Source: Candidatus Borrarchaeum weybense
GTDB lineage: Archaea; Asgardarchaeota; Sifarchaeia; Borrarchaeales; Borrarchaeaceae
Assembly (NCBI GenBank): GCA_019057385.1
Contig: JAHQJS010000007.1
Span: 649,685 to 713,684, forward strand
Length of the DNA: 64,000 nt
Direction of reading: 5' to 3'
Part shown: positions 43,385-52,204 of the stretch, piece after piece
Layout: every line of letters starts with the position of its first letter
Position numbering within the stretch: the first letter of the stretch is position 1
Made by a program: the position numbers and the translations under genes
The notes under the pieces: generated by a model
Databases searched by the model: none
What the model saw: only the letters and a program-made list of their open reading frames with translations
What the model was told of the DNA's origin: nothing

Positions 43385-44524
43385 ATGCAGAATAATCGAA
43401 TTTTCAAGATACTTCAAGAATTAGTAAAGATTCCTTCCCAATACGGTAATGAACAAAAGATTAGTTCGTGGATTTTTGATTTTCTTGCAGATCTAGGTTA
43501 TGAACCATACAAAGTTGAAGTTCCGGATAGTGGACCTGATGTCATTGCGGAATTCCATGTAGATTCAAACAAACCGTGGATTCTCTTGAATTCACATTCG
43601 GATACAGTTGAGGAAATGCGCGGTTGGACTCGGGATCCATATGGAGAAATTGTTGGTGAAAAATTCTATGGTATCGGCGCTTGTGATATGAAATCTGGTT
43701 TAGCTGTCCAACTTGGAATTATGGAAGGCTTACTTAAAGGAGAATTCAAACCTAACCTTAATGTTTTGTTTACGGCGGTTACTGATGAAGAACTTTGGTC
43801 ACGGGGTACTATTACTCTAATTGATAAAAATATCATTTCGCCCGACAAAGTCGCTTATGCAATTGTTGGCGAACCCCATTATTTAGGAAATTTTCTTGTT
43901 GGGAGGCGTGGAAGACTTATTTTGGATATTGTTGTACATGGAAAAGCTGCTCACGGTGCAACTCCAAAGAGAGGAGTCAATGCAATAAATGAGGTTGCTC
44001 GTATCGTTCAAAGTTTAGAAGCTCTAGATGTGGGATGGTTCCCTCAATTCAATATTGAAGGTAGTCAATGCTTCTTAGCTATTAATGGTGGTGTTAATAG
44101 TCTATCAGTACCGGAAACAGTCAAACTAGTATTAGACCGTCATTATCTTCCTATAGAAACTTCTGAAATGGTATTGGACGCAGTTCTTGACATTATTCAC
44201 AATACTGAATTAGATCCAGAGACAAAAGTTGAAGTAAGTATACACCCACGCCCTACACGTCAACCATTACCCTTTTATACTCCGCTAGATAATCCATTAG
44301 TACAAATAACTGCAGAAGAAGTCAAATTACAAACAGATATTGAACCTCGGTTTTTATTAGGTAGAACTGTGGCTGATAGCAATTTCGTTGGAATGTTGGG
44401 GATTCCTACTATTGATTTAGGGCCGTCAGGGAAAAAATCACATTCGGCTGATGAATGGTGCGATATCCCCTCGCTTGAAAAGATTTACAAGGTATATAAG
44501 GGCGTGCTATCAAAACTGCATTAA
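43385..44524 (+). CDS. M20 family metallohydrolase (ArgE/DapE-like)
   Basis: A 379-residue zinc amidohydrolase. Metal ligands: NSHSDTV (about 67-73), GIGACDMKSG (about 98), the catalytic DEE (about 138), GEPH (about 161) and the C-terminal KSHSADEW histidine (about 359). The lid domain carries KAAHGATPKRGVNAI. The family removes acyl groups from amino acids or splits dipeptides: acetylornithine, acetyllysine, succinyl-diaminopimelate and others. Flanking genes do not belong to one biosynthetic operon, so the substrate is not assigned. Confidence 0.9.
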   Translation: MQNNRIFKILQELVKIPSQYGNEQKISSWIFDFLADLGYEPYKVEVPDSGPDVIAEFHVDSNKPWILLNSHSDTVEEMRGWTRDPYGEIVGEKFYGIGACDMKSGLAVQLGIMEGLLKGEFKPNLNVLFTAVTDEELWSRGTITLIDKNIISPDKVAYAIVGEPHYLGNFLVGRRGRLILDIVVHGKAAHGATPKRGVNAINEVARIVQSLEALDVGWFPQFNIEGSQCFLAINGGVNSLSVPETVKLVLDRHYLPIETSEMVLDAVLDIIHNTELDPETKVEVSIHPRPTRQPLPFYTPLDNPLVQITAEEVKLQTDIEPRFLLGRTVADSNFVGMLGIPTIDLGPSGKKSHSADEWCDIPSLEKIYKVYKGVLSKLH

Positions 44525-44646
44525 AACTACTGACATATCTTGTCTTTAACCTCACCTATTCCAAATTCTGAGGCGTAGAACTATTAATGATGACTAGAAT
44601 GCCTAAATTATGAAAAAAAGAGAAAGTGACTGTTTATCACTCCGCC

Positions 44647-44889
44647 GCAAGAAGACCCCTCAACTTGTAATTGTGTGTTTTAATTGTTTCACTTTCACGA
44701 TACTCCCTAACCTTTAAGTACTGATTCGCATAGATCGTAAGTAGAATTGAGCTGAGGTAACACTCGCCAGTTCTCACCTTAACTTCACATCGCGTTCAGG
44801 ACAGGGACTGCCCGTAGAGCCTGTTTGACATGTCCCGTTGGGGAATGGATGATTCAGGAAGCCAGCCTACTTGTAGGGTGGTAGTTCAC
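44647..44889 (+). mobile_element. ORF-less TnpB-type element, probable solo guide-RNA gene
   Basis: A 243-base unit with no reading frame of note. It begins GCAAGAAGACCCCTCAACTT (also at 48847), has a GC-rich structured right half (GGACAGGGACTGCCCGTAGA; ACATGTCCCGTTGGGG) and ends with CAGGAAGCC, a CCAGCCTAC/GTAGGGTGG hairpin and GGTAGTTCAC. This ending is shared with the element at 18800-19105. The first bases past the end (guide position) are the last codons of AIM24, whose stop is only four bases away. The rest of 44525-44893 shows no gene. Confidence 0.65.
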
Positions 44890-44893
44890 TCAG

Positions 44894-45610
44894 TTAGCCC
44901 TTTGGCAAATAGGGCATCAGTAACGTGGCCAGCAGACGCATTTCACGGTTCTGTGTATATATAATTCCAGGACCTGTAAATCGCATAACTATGCCTTCGC
45001 CTCCAAGTAAGAAACTTTTCTTGCCTCCAACTTTTGATGTACGATATTGCATGTTTGCCGGGAACGCCATCATCACTCCAGTGTCAATGACAAATTCTTC
45101 GCCTGGGCCAATCTCGTGTCGTTCAATGTAACCATATCCACCGAGCCAGACATCACCTTCGGCTTCAGCAAAAACTTTTGTTAAAAATAACCCTTCACCA
45201 CCTAACAGGCTTGCAATTTTGCCCACTTGAGTGGTGACTTGAACCGAGGGAGTGCTTGCAATATATGCATCTTTACTTAAAGTCCATTCTTCTCCTTGAT
45301 TAAGATGTATGTGAATAATGTCTCCTGGTGCTCCATGAGCAAAAGCTATCATGCCAGACTTAGTTGAACCTTCTTCAAGTTCGAAGAAGTTCAGAAACAT
45401 TGATTCTCCAGAAAATTTTCTTTTCAAACCTCGTAAGATGCCTCCTGCTGATTTCGTTTTCATATCGACATGCCCATCCATATAAACCATTGCTCCGCCC
45501 TCTGCTACTACTTGTTGTCCTGGTTGGTCTAGATAAATGCGAACTACCGAAAATGCGGGACGTCCAGTAATTTCATATCTTAAAAACGATTTTTCCTTTT
45601 CTTCAGACAT
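44894..45610 (-). CDS. AIM24/TIGR00266 family protein
   Basis: 238 residues of the AIM24 (TIGR00266) family: a double-layer beta fold with glycine-rich turns. Typical segments are VAEGGAMVYMDGHVDMKT (about 35), GGEGLFLTKVFAEAEGDVWL (about 137) and VDTGVMMAFPANMQYRT (about 176). The biochemical role is unknown; in yeast AIM24 affects mitochondrial membrane organisation, and prokaryotic members are cytoplasmic. A mobile element abuts the stop codon, and a relic of a second copy's 3' end lies at 48937-48987. SD GGGTGAAAG precedes the start. Confidence 0.92.
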   Translation of the reverse strand: MSEEKEKSFLRYEITGRPAFSVVRIYLDQPGQQVVAEGGAMVYMDGHVDMKTKSAGGILRGLKRKFSGESMFLNFFELEEGSTKSGMIAFAHGAPGDIIHIHLNQGEEWTLSKDAYIASTPSVQVTTQVGKIASLLGGEGLFLTKVFAEAEGDVWLGGYGYIERHEIGPGEEFVIDTGVMMAFPANMQYRTSKVGGKKSFLLGGEGIVMRFTGPGIIYTQNREMRLLATLLMPYLPKG

Positions 45611-45747
45611 TTTTCTTTCACCCTTTCAATTTTTTAAACGCTTTTAATTCAATTTATACCATAGTCATTTTCATCCTTTTATAGCTTGGTTTAACAGGCA
45701 GAAATCTTATTATACATTTCTTTATTAAGTTTTGAAAGGTGTTTGAA

Positions 45748-46740
45748 GTGTCTGAAATAATCATTTTATCTCAAGATGATGTAAGATCATGTCTTCCGAT
45801 GAGTGACGCTATTAAAGCGGTTACTGATGCTTACAAGGCTTTCGCACTAGGACAAGTTGAAATGCCTCAGGTTCAACACTTGGATGTGGCAAAATACAGA
45901 GGCGAAGTTGATATTAAATCGGGAGCTGCAGAGAACTTTGGACTAATTGGAACCAAGATTGCATCTGGTTATTATGATAATCCAAAACTAGGTCTACCAC
46001 CAGGATTTGCAGTCATCATCTTACTAGATCTAAAGACAAGCATGCCTCTCGCGATCATGGATGGATCATATGTTACTGCGGTCAGAACTGGTGCTGCGGG
46101 TGCTGTAGCTGCCAGTGTTCTTGCAAGAAAAGATGCTAAACGAGTGGGTGTTATTGGCTCAGGAACACAAGGGCGAATGCAGGTTTTGGCTCTAAATGAA
46201 ATTTTTCCTTTGGAGCAAGTAAAGGTATTCAATATTAACAAGGTTAACAGTGAGAAATATGCAGTTGAGATGAGTGAGCGACTTGGCATCGATGTTCAGG
46301 CTGTTGATACTGCTCAAAATGCTGTGAGTAATGTAGATATCGTTATTACGGCAGTTCCATCCAAAAAAGCTATGGTAATGGATGAATGGATTGAAGATGG
46401 CATGCATATAAATGCATTTGGAGCAGATGGTCCTGGCAAACAAGAACTAGATCCTAATATTATGAAACGAGCACAAGCAAAGATCGTGGTTGACAGCCTT
46501 AAGCAGTGTCGCGTGATCGGTGAAACCCAACATGCTCTTAAACAAGGCTTGATCCAAGAAAGTGATATCTACGCTGAGATTGGAGAGATTTTACTTGGAA
46601 ACAAAAAAGGAAGAGAGACCGAGGAAGAAATAACGGTTTTTGACAGTACAGGGTTAGCCGTTCAAGATATTGCGGCTGCGAATGTCGTGTATCAACTCGC
46701 AAAACAGAAGGATATGGGGAAACGCGTTAAGTTACTTTGA
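45748..46740 (+). CDS. ornithine cyclodeaminase/alanine dehydrogenase family protein
   Basis: 330 residues of the OCD/mu-crystallin family, NAD(P)-dependent enzymes acting on ornithine, alanine, ketimines or similar. The Rossmann motif GVIGSGTQGRMQV is at about 136; the substrate segments DIKSGAAEN and SYVTAVRTGAAGAVAASVLA are family hallmarks. The GTG start at 45748 is eight bases past an AAAGG; an earlier GTG at 45739 overlaps that site. The next gene, a threonine deaminase, starts 40 bases after the stop, so the pair likely forms an amino-acid catabolic operon. Confidence 0.9.
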   Translation: MSEIIILSQDDVRSCLPMSDAIKAVTDAYKAFALGQVEMPQVQHLDVAKYRGEVDIKSGAAENFGLIGTKIASGYYDNPKLGLPPGFAVIILLDLKTSMPLAIMDGSYVTAVRTGAAGAVAASVLARKDAKRVGVIGSGTQGRMQVLALNEIFPLEQVKVFNINKVNSEKYAVEMSERLGIDVQAVDTAQNAVSNVDIVITAVPSKKAMVMDEWIEDGMHINAFGADGPGKQELDPNIMKRAQAKIVVDSLKQCRVIGETQHALKQGLIQESDIYAEIGEILLGNKKGRETEEEITVFDSTGLAVQDIAAANVVYQLAKQKDMGKRVKLL

Positions 46741-46779
46741 TTGAAAATATTTGATCTTATAAAGGAGTCCACGAATCGC

Positions 46780-47730
46780 ATGGTAACACTCCAAGATATT
46801 AAAGCAGCGAGGGAAGTCATAAGAACAGGTGTTAAAAAAACCCCTCTAATTCATTCAAAATTTTTAAGCAGTTATTGCGGTGGGACAGTTTACCTTAAGC
46901 TCGAAAACCAACAAATTACAAACTCCTTTAAAATCAGGGGGGCACTAAACCGAATGTCAAAGTTAAACCCTCCTGAAAAAAGACGAGGAGTCGTTACGGC
47001 ATCATCGGGTAATCATGCTCAGGCCGTTGCCCGAGTAGCTGAGCTGATGAATATTTCTGCAAGGATTTTTGTTCCAAAGAATACATCTAAGTCAAAGCTG
47101 GATAAAATTAAGAAATATAATGCCGAAATAGTACTTCACGGCGATTATGACGAAGTCGAGACAAAAGCAAGAGAAGTAGCGATAAAGGAAGGGTTAACAT
47201 ATATTAGTCCATATAACGATGAAAGTATCATCGCTGGCCAAGGAACAGTAGGTTTAGAGATTCTTGAAGATCTACCTAACGTTGATATCATCATTGTAGC
47301 AGTTGGGGGTGGAGGTTTAATTTCGGGTATAGCAATTGCAGCAAAAAGTATTAATCCAAACATCAAAGTTATCGGTGTGCAATCAGAAGCAGCAGCAACT
47401 GTTCACGAATCTTTGAAAGCGGGAAAAATCATTTGGATAAAAGAGGAAGAATCGATTGCAGAGGGATTACTGGGAGGCATTGAACAGGGTGCCATTACCT
47501 TTGAATTGATTAAAAAATATATAGATAATCTTGTGGTCGTTAAAGAAGAGACAATAAAAAATGCCATAAAAATACTATGGGAGAAGGACAAGCAAGTTAC
47601 AGAGGGCGCTGGTGCAATTGCTATTGCGCCCATATTGGAAAATAAAGATGAATTCAAAGAAAAAACTGTTGTTTCAGTAATAAGTGGAGGCAACATTGAA
47701 GAAAATCTCTTTAAGACAATCATAAACTGA
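46780..47730 (+). CDS. threonine/serine ammonia-lyase (threonine dehydratase)
   Basis: PLP-dependent fold-type II enzyme that deaminates threonine to 2-oxobutanoate (and serine to pyruvate). The PLP lysine is in SFKIRGAL (about 53), ASSGNHAQ (about 76), the phosphate-binding GGGGLISG (about 182) and the C-terminal SGGNIE are present. 316 residues with no C-terminal ACT regulatory domain, so the catabolic or serine-racemase-like type. The start at ATG 46780 has AAAGGAG upstream; an in-frame TTG at 46741 overlaps the previous stop. Second gene of the pair with the OCD-family gene. A related gene is cut by the end of the window (63725-64000). Confidence 0.93.
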   Translation: MVTLQDIKAAREVIRTGVKKTPLIHSKFLSSYCGGTVYLKLENQQITNSFKIRGALNRMSKLNPPEKRRGVVTASSGNHAQAVARVAELMNISARIFVPKNTSKSKLDKIKKYNAEIVLHGDYDEVETKAREVAIKEGLTYISPYNDESIIAGQGTVGLEILEDLPNVDIIIVAVGGGGLISGIAIAAKSINPNIKVIGVQSEAAATVHESLKAGKIIWIKEEESIAEGLLGGIEQGAITFELIKKYIDNLVVVKEETIKNAIKILWEKDKQVTEGAGAIAIAPILENKDEFKEKTVVSVISGGNIEENLFKTIIN

Positions 47731-47740
47731 AGCTGATTCA

Positions 47741-48751
47741 ATGAATTTGCTCGCTTTTGTATTTCTATTTATTGGGGCATATGTTGTAGTTTATTTCGGA
47801 GCTGACGTTTTTATTGACGGATTAAAGGATTTTAGTGAAAAACATCATTTGTCCCCTTTAATCATCGGATTACTGATTCTAGGCGTAGATCCAGAAGAAT
47901 CTGTTGCCTCAATTTTTGCCTCCATAGAAGGTCTTCAACACGTGGCAATTGGGAATGTCATTGGAAATACTATCATTGCAATCACAATAGCATTTGGACT
48001 TCCTGCGTTATTTTTCTCTCTAGATTTCGAAAGGATCCCGAGATTTTACCCTCTTTTGCTATGTCTTCTTACAACAACTGTGATTCTAGGAGTTTATTTG
48101 CCAAAAGGTTTGCTAATTTTTGGTTCGGTCAATTTAGCATTGTTTGGGTGGTACCTACTGCGTAATATTCGCGCATACAAAGTGCGTCATATTACTGAAA
48201 TAATCATTTCTGATGATGATGATGGTGATGAAAATAATAACCAAAGTGATGAAGATGAAGCACATCAAGAGACAAAAGAACTAAAAGAAGATTCTGATGC
48301 TATTATCATCGGAAAATCGCTATTAGGATTCATTCTCATCATTATCGGTGGCTTCTTTCTCATATTTGCTACTGAGAACATTATTATCATTACCGGTTTG
48401 ACTGAATCGTTGTTTGGGTTTTTAATAATAGCTTGGACAACAAACGCAGAAGAATTATTTTTAATCGTTTCAGCTATCAGAAAACACAACCAGGAACTGG
48501 GTATTGGAGCAGAAATCGGAAAAGTTGTATGGAATTTAGGCGTCACTTTTGGAATAAGCGGAATTATTCTTCAGGATTTAACACCTACGCCAATTTATCC
48601 AATTAACCTAGCAATTCTAGTGATAGTAATTTTAATGTTCACAGGAATCTCGATTAAAAATAAATTATCAAGAAGGATGGGGATATTGTTTCTTTTAATT
48701 CTCGTTGTTTTTGTGATTGTCAACAGTGTTTTTGGACTCCCAATAAATTAA
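47741..48751 (+). CDS. sodium/calcium exchanger family protein
   Basis: 336 residues, about ten membrane segments arranged as two halves, each with an alpha-repeat of the Ca2+/cation antiporter superfamily: GVDPEESVASIFASIEG...GNVIGNTI in the first half and AWTTNAEELFLIVSAIRKHN...GKVVWNLG in the second, where the glutamates bind the cation. The central cytoplasmic loop is strikingly acidic (SDDDDGDENNNQSDEDEAHQ), suggesting calcium sensing or buffering. It starts ten bases after the threonine deaminase stop, so cotranscription is possible. Confidence 0.85.
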   Translation: MNLLAFVFLFIGAYVVVYFGADVFIDGLKDFSEKHHLSPLIIGLLILGVDPEESVASIFASIEGLQHVAIGNVIGNTIIAITIAFGLPALFFSLDFERIPRFYPLLLCLLTTTVILGVYLPKGLLIFGSVNLALFGWYLLRNIRAYKVRHITEIIISDDDDGDENNNQSDEDEAHQETKELKEDSDAIIIGKSLLGFILIIIGGFFLIFATENIIIITGLTESLFGFLIIAWTTNAEELFLIVSAIRKHNQELGIGAEIGKVVWNLGVTFGISGIILQDLTPTPIYPINLAILVIVILMFTGISIKNKLSRRMGILFLLILVVFVIVNSVFGLPIN

Positions 48752-48846
48752 ATCTATCCAAGGTGCGCTAAACTTCCAGCTGCTAAAATGTTTGAAAATT
48801 AACTGTTAGTTTCAATTTTTCTGCTTAACTACTTTATCATTTCACC

Positions 48847-48935
48847 GCAAGAAGACCCCTCAACTTGATGGGGGGATGAAAGTGAACACAAATTACCGCC
48901 ATTCATCACCCCGCTGAAGCGGTGGTGCTTTCTTG
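48847..48935. mobile_element. 89-bp miniature element with two facing IS605-type ends
   Basis: It begins GCAAGAAGACCCCTCAACTT, as at 44647, and ends with CATCACCCCGCTGAAGCGGT then GGTGCTTTCTTG, as at 19073-19105 (inverted). Thus both termini read CAAGAA inward. The middle contains the shared word GTGAACACA. No coding capacity. A relic of an AIM24 gene starts two bases beyond its right end. Confidence 0.55.
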
Positions 48936-48936
48936 T

Positions 48937-48987
48937 TCAATCCTTTGGTAAATAGGGCATAAGTAAATAAACAAATAGTTCCAAAAA
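48937..48987 (-). pseudogene. relic of an AIM24 gene 3' end
   Basis: On the minus strand the sequence encodes FLELFVYLLMPYLPKD and a stop, aligning with the last residues of the intact AIM24 protein (RLLATLLMPYLPKG). Only about 16 codons remain; nothing similar is seen further upstream toward 49017. The relic touches the miniature element 48847-48935, just as the intact gene's stop touches the element at 44647-44889. Confidence 0.6.
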
Positions 48988-49017
48988 TTCAAAAATCATC
49001 TTTATGGAAGCACGAAA

Positions 49018-49926
49018 ATGTGGACTGATCCCAACTATAGACGTTCTCTTCTCATAACAGCAGCGGCGCCTCTATGTTGGAGCATAGGTGGTCTTGGCAT
49101 AAGGATTGTAACCACCAATATATGGGAAACTGTTTTTTGGCGTGCTTTTTTCATGGGATTAACGGTACTAGTATTTTTAATCTTAAGAGACCAAAGGAGT
49201 TTTTTTAAATCCTTTAAAAGAAGCGGAATCCCAGGTGTGGCGACTGGAGTTTTTCTTGCAATGTCCATGATATTTTATGTGAATTCTCTTGCATATACCA
49301 CAGTGGCAAACGCACTTGTACTACAAGGGACTGCACCATTATTTGCCGCGCTATTTGGTTGGTTCTTACTTCGTGAACGGGTTGGAGTCAGAACAGGTCT
49401 AGCAGTTGTTATTGTGATGATAAGCATGTTTGCTATGGTATCTGACTCCCTGGTAACAGGAACATTGCTAGGAGATGTCTTCGCGTTGGGAAACGCTGTA
49501 TCGCTTGCAAGTTATATTATAGTTGTTAGAAGAACTCGCGAAATCAATTTAATTCCGGCAATATGTCTTGCTGGGTTTATTTCAGCGATTGTAGCTTTGC
49601 CATTGATGACAACCTATATGATCTCAGCACATGATCTCAGCATTTTGGTCACTCTTGGTGCAATTCAAGTAGGACTTGGTTCATGCTTGTTTGTAATAGG
49701 ATCTCGTAATTTGCAACCTGCCCAATCAGGACTTTTAACACTACTTGAAACCATTCTCGGTTCTCTTTGGGTATGGATTTTTATCGGTGAACAACCTACG
49801 ACAATCGCATTAATCAGTGGTGTAATAATAGTAATCACACTTGCTTTACATACGATTTTTGATTCTCGACTTTCTGAGAGTTCTCTCACTACAAGAAACA
49901 AGAAATCTCATCAGGATAATTACTAG
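49018..49926 (+). CDS. EamA/DMT-family transporter
   Basis: 302 residues with ten membrane segments in two five-segment EamA halves (first half WSIGGLGIRIVTTNIWETVF..., second half GNAVSLASYIIVVRRTREIN...). Typical closing motif LEPVLGSLWVWIFLGE is here LETILGSLWVWIFIGEQP. Members export amino acids, nucleotide precursors or drugs; the substrate is unknown. The C-terminal tail is short and polar. Start is an ATG following a purine stretch (GGAAGCACGAAA). Confidence 0.88.
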   Translation: MWTDPNYRRSLLITAAAPLCWSIGGLGIRIVTTNIWETVFWRAFFMGLTVLVFLILRDQRSFFKSFKRSGIPGVATGVFLAMSMIFYVNSLAYTTVANALVLQGTAPLFAALFGWFLLRERVGVRTGLAVVIVMISMFAMVSDSLVTGTLLGDVFALGNAVSLASYIIVVRRTREINLIPAICLAGFISAIVALPLMTTYMISAHDLSILVTLGAIQVGLGSCLFVIGSRNLQPAQSGLLTLLETILGSLWVWIFIGEQPTTIALISGVIIVITLALHTIFDSRLSESSLTTRNKKSHQDNY

Positions 49927-50159
49927 TTTATATGTTCATGTTAATATGGCCCTATAAAATACTTGATAACAAACAAGCTAATGTATATTTCTTTTATTGT
50001 CTTAGAAGAGCCAGATCAAGAATTTAAACTCTATACGAATTGGTAAGAATAGATTTTTCACTGAAAAAACTTATACGAGCAAATAATTCTTGGTTTTAAT
50101 CAATTAGATTACTTATTTTTTTGTGATGATAAATCATGTAGAATATCTGTAATAGTAAA

Positions 50160-50171
50160 ATTTATATATAA
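50160..50171 (+). promoter_or_regulatory. TATA box of the TFB gene
   Basis: ATTTATATATAAG preceded by AGTAAAA is a strong archaeal TATA box. A transcript starting about 25 bases later would carry a leader of roughly 150 bases before the ATG at 50352, long for an archaeal gene. The rest of 49927-50351 shows no gene. Confidence 0.6.
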
Positions 50172-50351
50172 GTTTAACTTAACCTTTCTGTTTGCAAAGG
50201 TAAACCATAAGATGAGATGCGAGTTTCAGGTTTTCTGAATACCGTTAAAATAATACTCATTAAACTTCGTTTTTGAAAGTATTATCTTAAATCGATACCG
50301 TACACCGTAAACCACCCGTGTCTTTGAGAAATTCAAGGAGAAACACTTTAA

Positions 50352-51317
50352 ATGAATGAATCCATTGATCTAAAGAAAACTCTTTATAAAGATATAGATA
50401 AAGCTTTTTGTCGAGAGGCTTTTTGTGCAGATTGTGGATCTGCGAATGTTGTCTGTGACGATACTCGTGGTGAGATTATTTGCAATGACTGTGGGTTAGT
50501 TATTGAAGAACATATGATGGATCTGGGGCCTGAATGGCGCAGTTACACGGCAGAAGAACGAAAGAAACGAAGTCGTGTAGGAAGCCCCATTAATTATTCA
50601 ATCCATGATAAAGGCTTATCAACTATGATTGGCCGTGAAAATAAAGACATTTATGGAAAAAAACTTGCACCCAGCCGACGTGCTGAAATTTACAGAATGC
50701 GAAAGTGGCAACGACGTACTCGGACGCATAGTTCTCGCGAGCGAAACCTTATTCAAGCGTTAAGTGAGTTAGACCGCTTAGCGAGTCAAATGGGTATTCC
50801 CCGATCAATTAAAGAAGAAGCTGCGATTATCTATCGAAAAGCATTAGAAAAACGCATGAGCCGTGGTACTACCATTGAAGTTATGGTTGCCGCTACCTTG
50901 TATGCGGCCTGTCGTATCAGAAAAATTCCTAGAACCTTAGATGAAACTGCAGAACACTCACGTACTAATAAAAAACAACTAGGACAGTGTTTCAGACAGC
51001 TTGTAAGGCTGGTTGATGTAGCAATCCCCATTAGTACACCAATTGATTTCATATCCCGGTTTTCTAACGAACTTTCACTTACTGGAAAAGCATCAGGACG
51101 CGCTATAAAGATCCTTGAAACAGCTAAAAAAGCAGGGATCACTGCTGGAAAGGATCCAACCGGATTGGCCGCAGCAGCTCTCTATATCTCTGGAATATTA
51201 GAAGATGAACGACGAACACAACGTGAAATCGCACGTGTTGCACGAGTCACAGAAGTTACAGTCAGAAACCGCTACAAAGAGTTAGTTAAAAACTTGCAGA
51301 TTGCAGTAGCAGTTTAA
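50352..51317 (+). CDS. tfb: transcription initiation factor B (TFB/TFIIB)
   Basis: Bridges TBP-DNA and RNA polymerase at archaeal promoters. 321 residues: an N-terminal zinc ribbon (CADCGSANVVC...CNDCG, about 20-45), the B-reader region (IGSP-like VGSPINYSIHDKGLSTMIGR), and two cyclin folds (about 120-215 and 220-315; ERNLIQALSELDRLASQMGI and RFSNELSLTGKASGRAIKIL). The helix-turn-helix RRTQREIARVARVTEVTVRN at the C-terminus contacts the BRE. Complete, with an AAGGAG SD. No second tfb in the window. Confidence 0.97.
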   Translation: MNESIDLKKTLYKDIDKAFCREAFCADCGSANVVCDDTRGEIICNDCGLVIEEHMMDLGPEWRSYTAEERKKRSRVGSPINYSIHDKGLSTMIGRENKDIYGKKLAPSRRAEIYRMRKWQRRTRTHSSRERNLIQALSELDRLASQMGIPRSIKEEAAIIYRKALEKRMSRGTTIEVMVAATLYAACRIRKIPRTLDETAEHSRTNKKQLGQCFRQLVRLVDVAIPISTPIDFISRFSNELSLTGKASGRAIKILETAKKAGITAGKDPTGLAAAALYISGILEDERRTQREIARVARVTEVTVRNRYKELVKNLQIAVAV

Positions 51318-51445
51318 ATGCCCCAAAAAAGCTTCTCTTTTTTTTATTTTTTATTTGATGATAATAAAAGATTTATAAACACGGTTTTTTACAGAGTTTC
51401 TGTCAGGCTCTTGACTTTCTTGAACTACATATCTTGTTACTATAA

Positions 51446-52144
51446 ATGAAGGTCCCGAAAATGCACGGCGAAGTCGAAACTTCTATGATAACACGTTATT
51501 TCATGCTGATAGTCCACGTTTTTATTATAAATTTTGTTACTTGGGTTTATTTTGGCGGTGGAATAGAGTTAATCGGTAATTTGTTCGGTATCACTTGGCA
51601 ATCAGGTGATGTGACCCGTAGAATTATCCTTCTAATTTTTAGCATTGTTTTTTTCCTCAGACTTAATCTAACATCATTTTATTTGCTTCGGCGCAAAGTA
51701 GATTGGAAAGAAACAGGTGCAATCATTGGCGCAATTGTTTTCTATCAACTCGGATTCGCGTTAAGCGGTGGTGCCCAATCTGCACCCATCGATGTCGTAG
51801 ATTATATTGCTATCATTATTTTCTTTATAGGAAGTTTCCTCAATACAGGATCCGAGTTTCAGCGAAAACGATTCAAAGACCGACCAGAAAATAATGGACA
51901 ACTCTACACTGGCGGTCTATTTGGTTTCGCAAGACATATTAACTATTTTGGTGATACTGTCTGGTTAATTGGCTGGGCGATAATGACTCGCAACTGGTGG
52001 TCCGCCATCATGCCGATATTCTGCACATTAAACTTCGTGTTATTTTTAATTCCAATGCTCTCCAAGTATTTAGAAGAACGTTACAAAGAACAATATCGTA
52101 AATGGGCCAGCAAAACCAAGAAGTTTATCCCGTTTGTATATTGA
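51446..52144 (+). CDS. ICMT/DUF1295-like integral membrane enzyme
   Basis: 232 residues with about six membrane segments. The C-terminal region GQLYTGGLFGFARHINYFGD followed by LEERYKEQYRKWASKTKKFI matches the shared fold of isoprenylcysteine carboxyl methyltransferases, phospholipid methyltransferases and DUF1295/sterol reductase-like proteins, where it binds the cofactor (SAM or NADPH). The reaction cannot be told from sequence. Start possibly at the internal ATG 51461. Stand-alone gene after tfb. Confidence 0.8.
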   Translation: MKVPKMHGEVETSMITRYFMLIVHVFIINFVTWVYFGGGIELIGNLFGITWQSGDVTRRIILLIFSIVFFLRLNLTSFYLLRRKVDWKETGAIIGAIVFYQLGFALSGGAQSAPIDVVDYIAIIIFFIGSFLNTGSEFQRKRFKDRPENNGQLYTGGLFGFARHINYFGDTVWLIGWAIMTRNWWSAIMPIFCTLNFVLFLIPMLSKYLEERYKEQYRKWASKTKKFIPFVY

Positions 52145-52204
52145 TTTTTCCTTAAAAACTATGAACGTTTCTTTACTTATTAGGCTTTAATTCAGATTAA
52201 GTAT

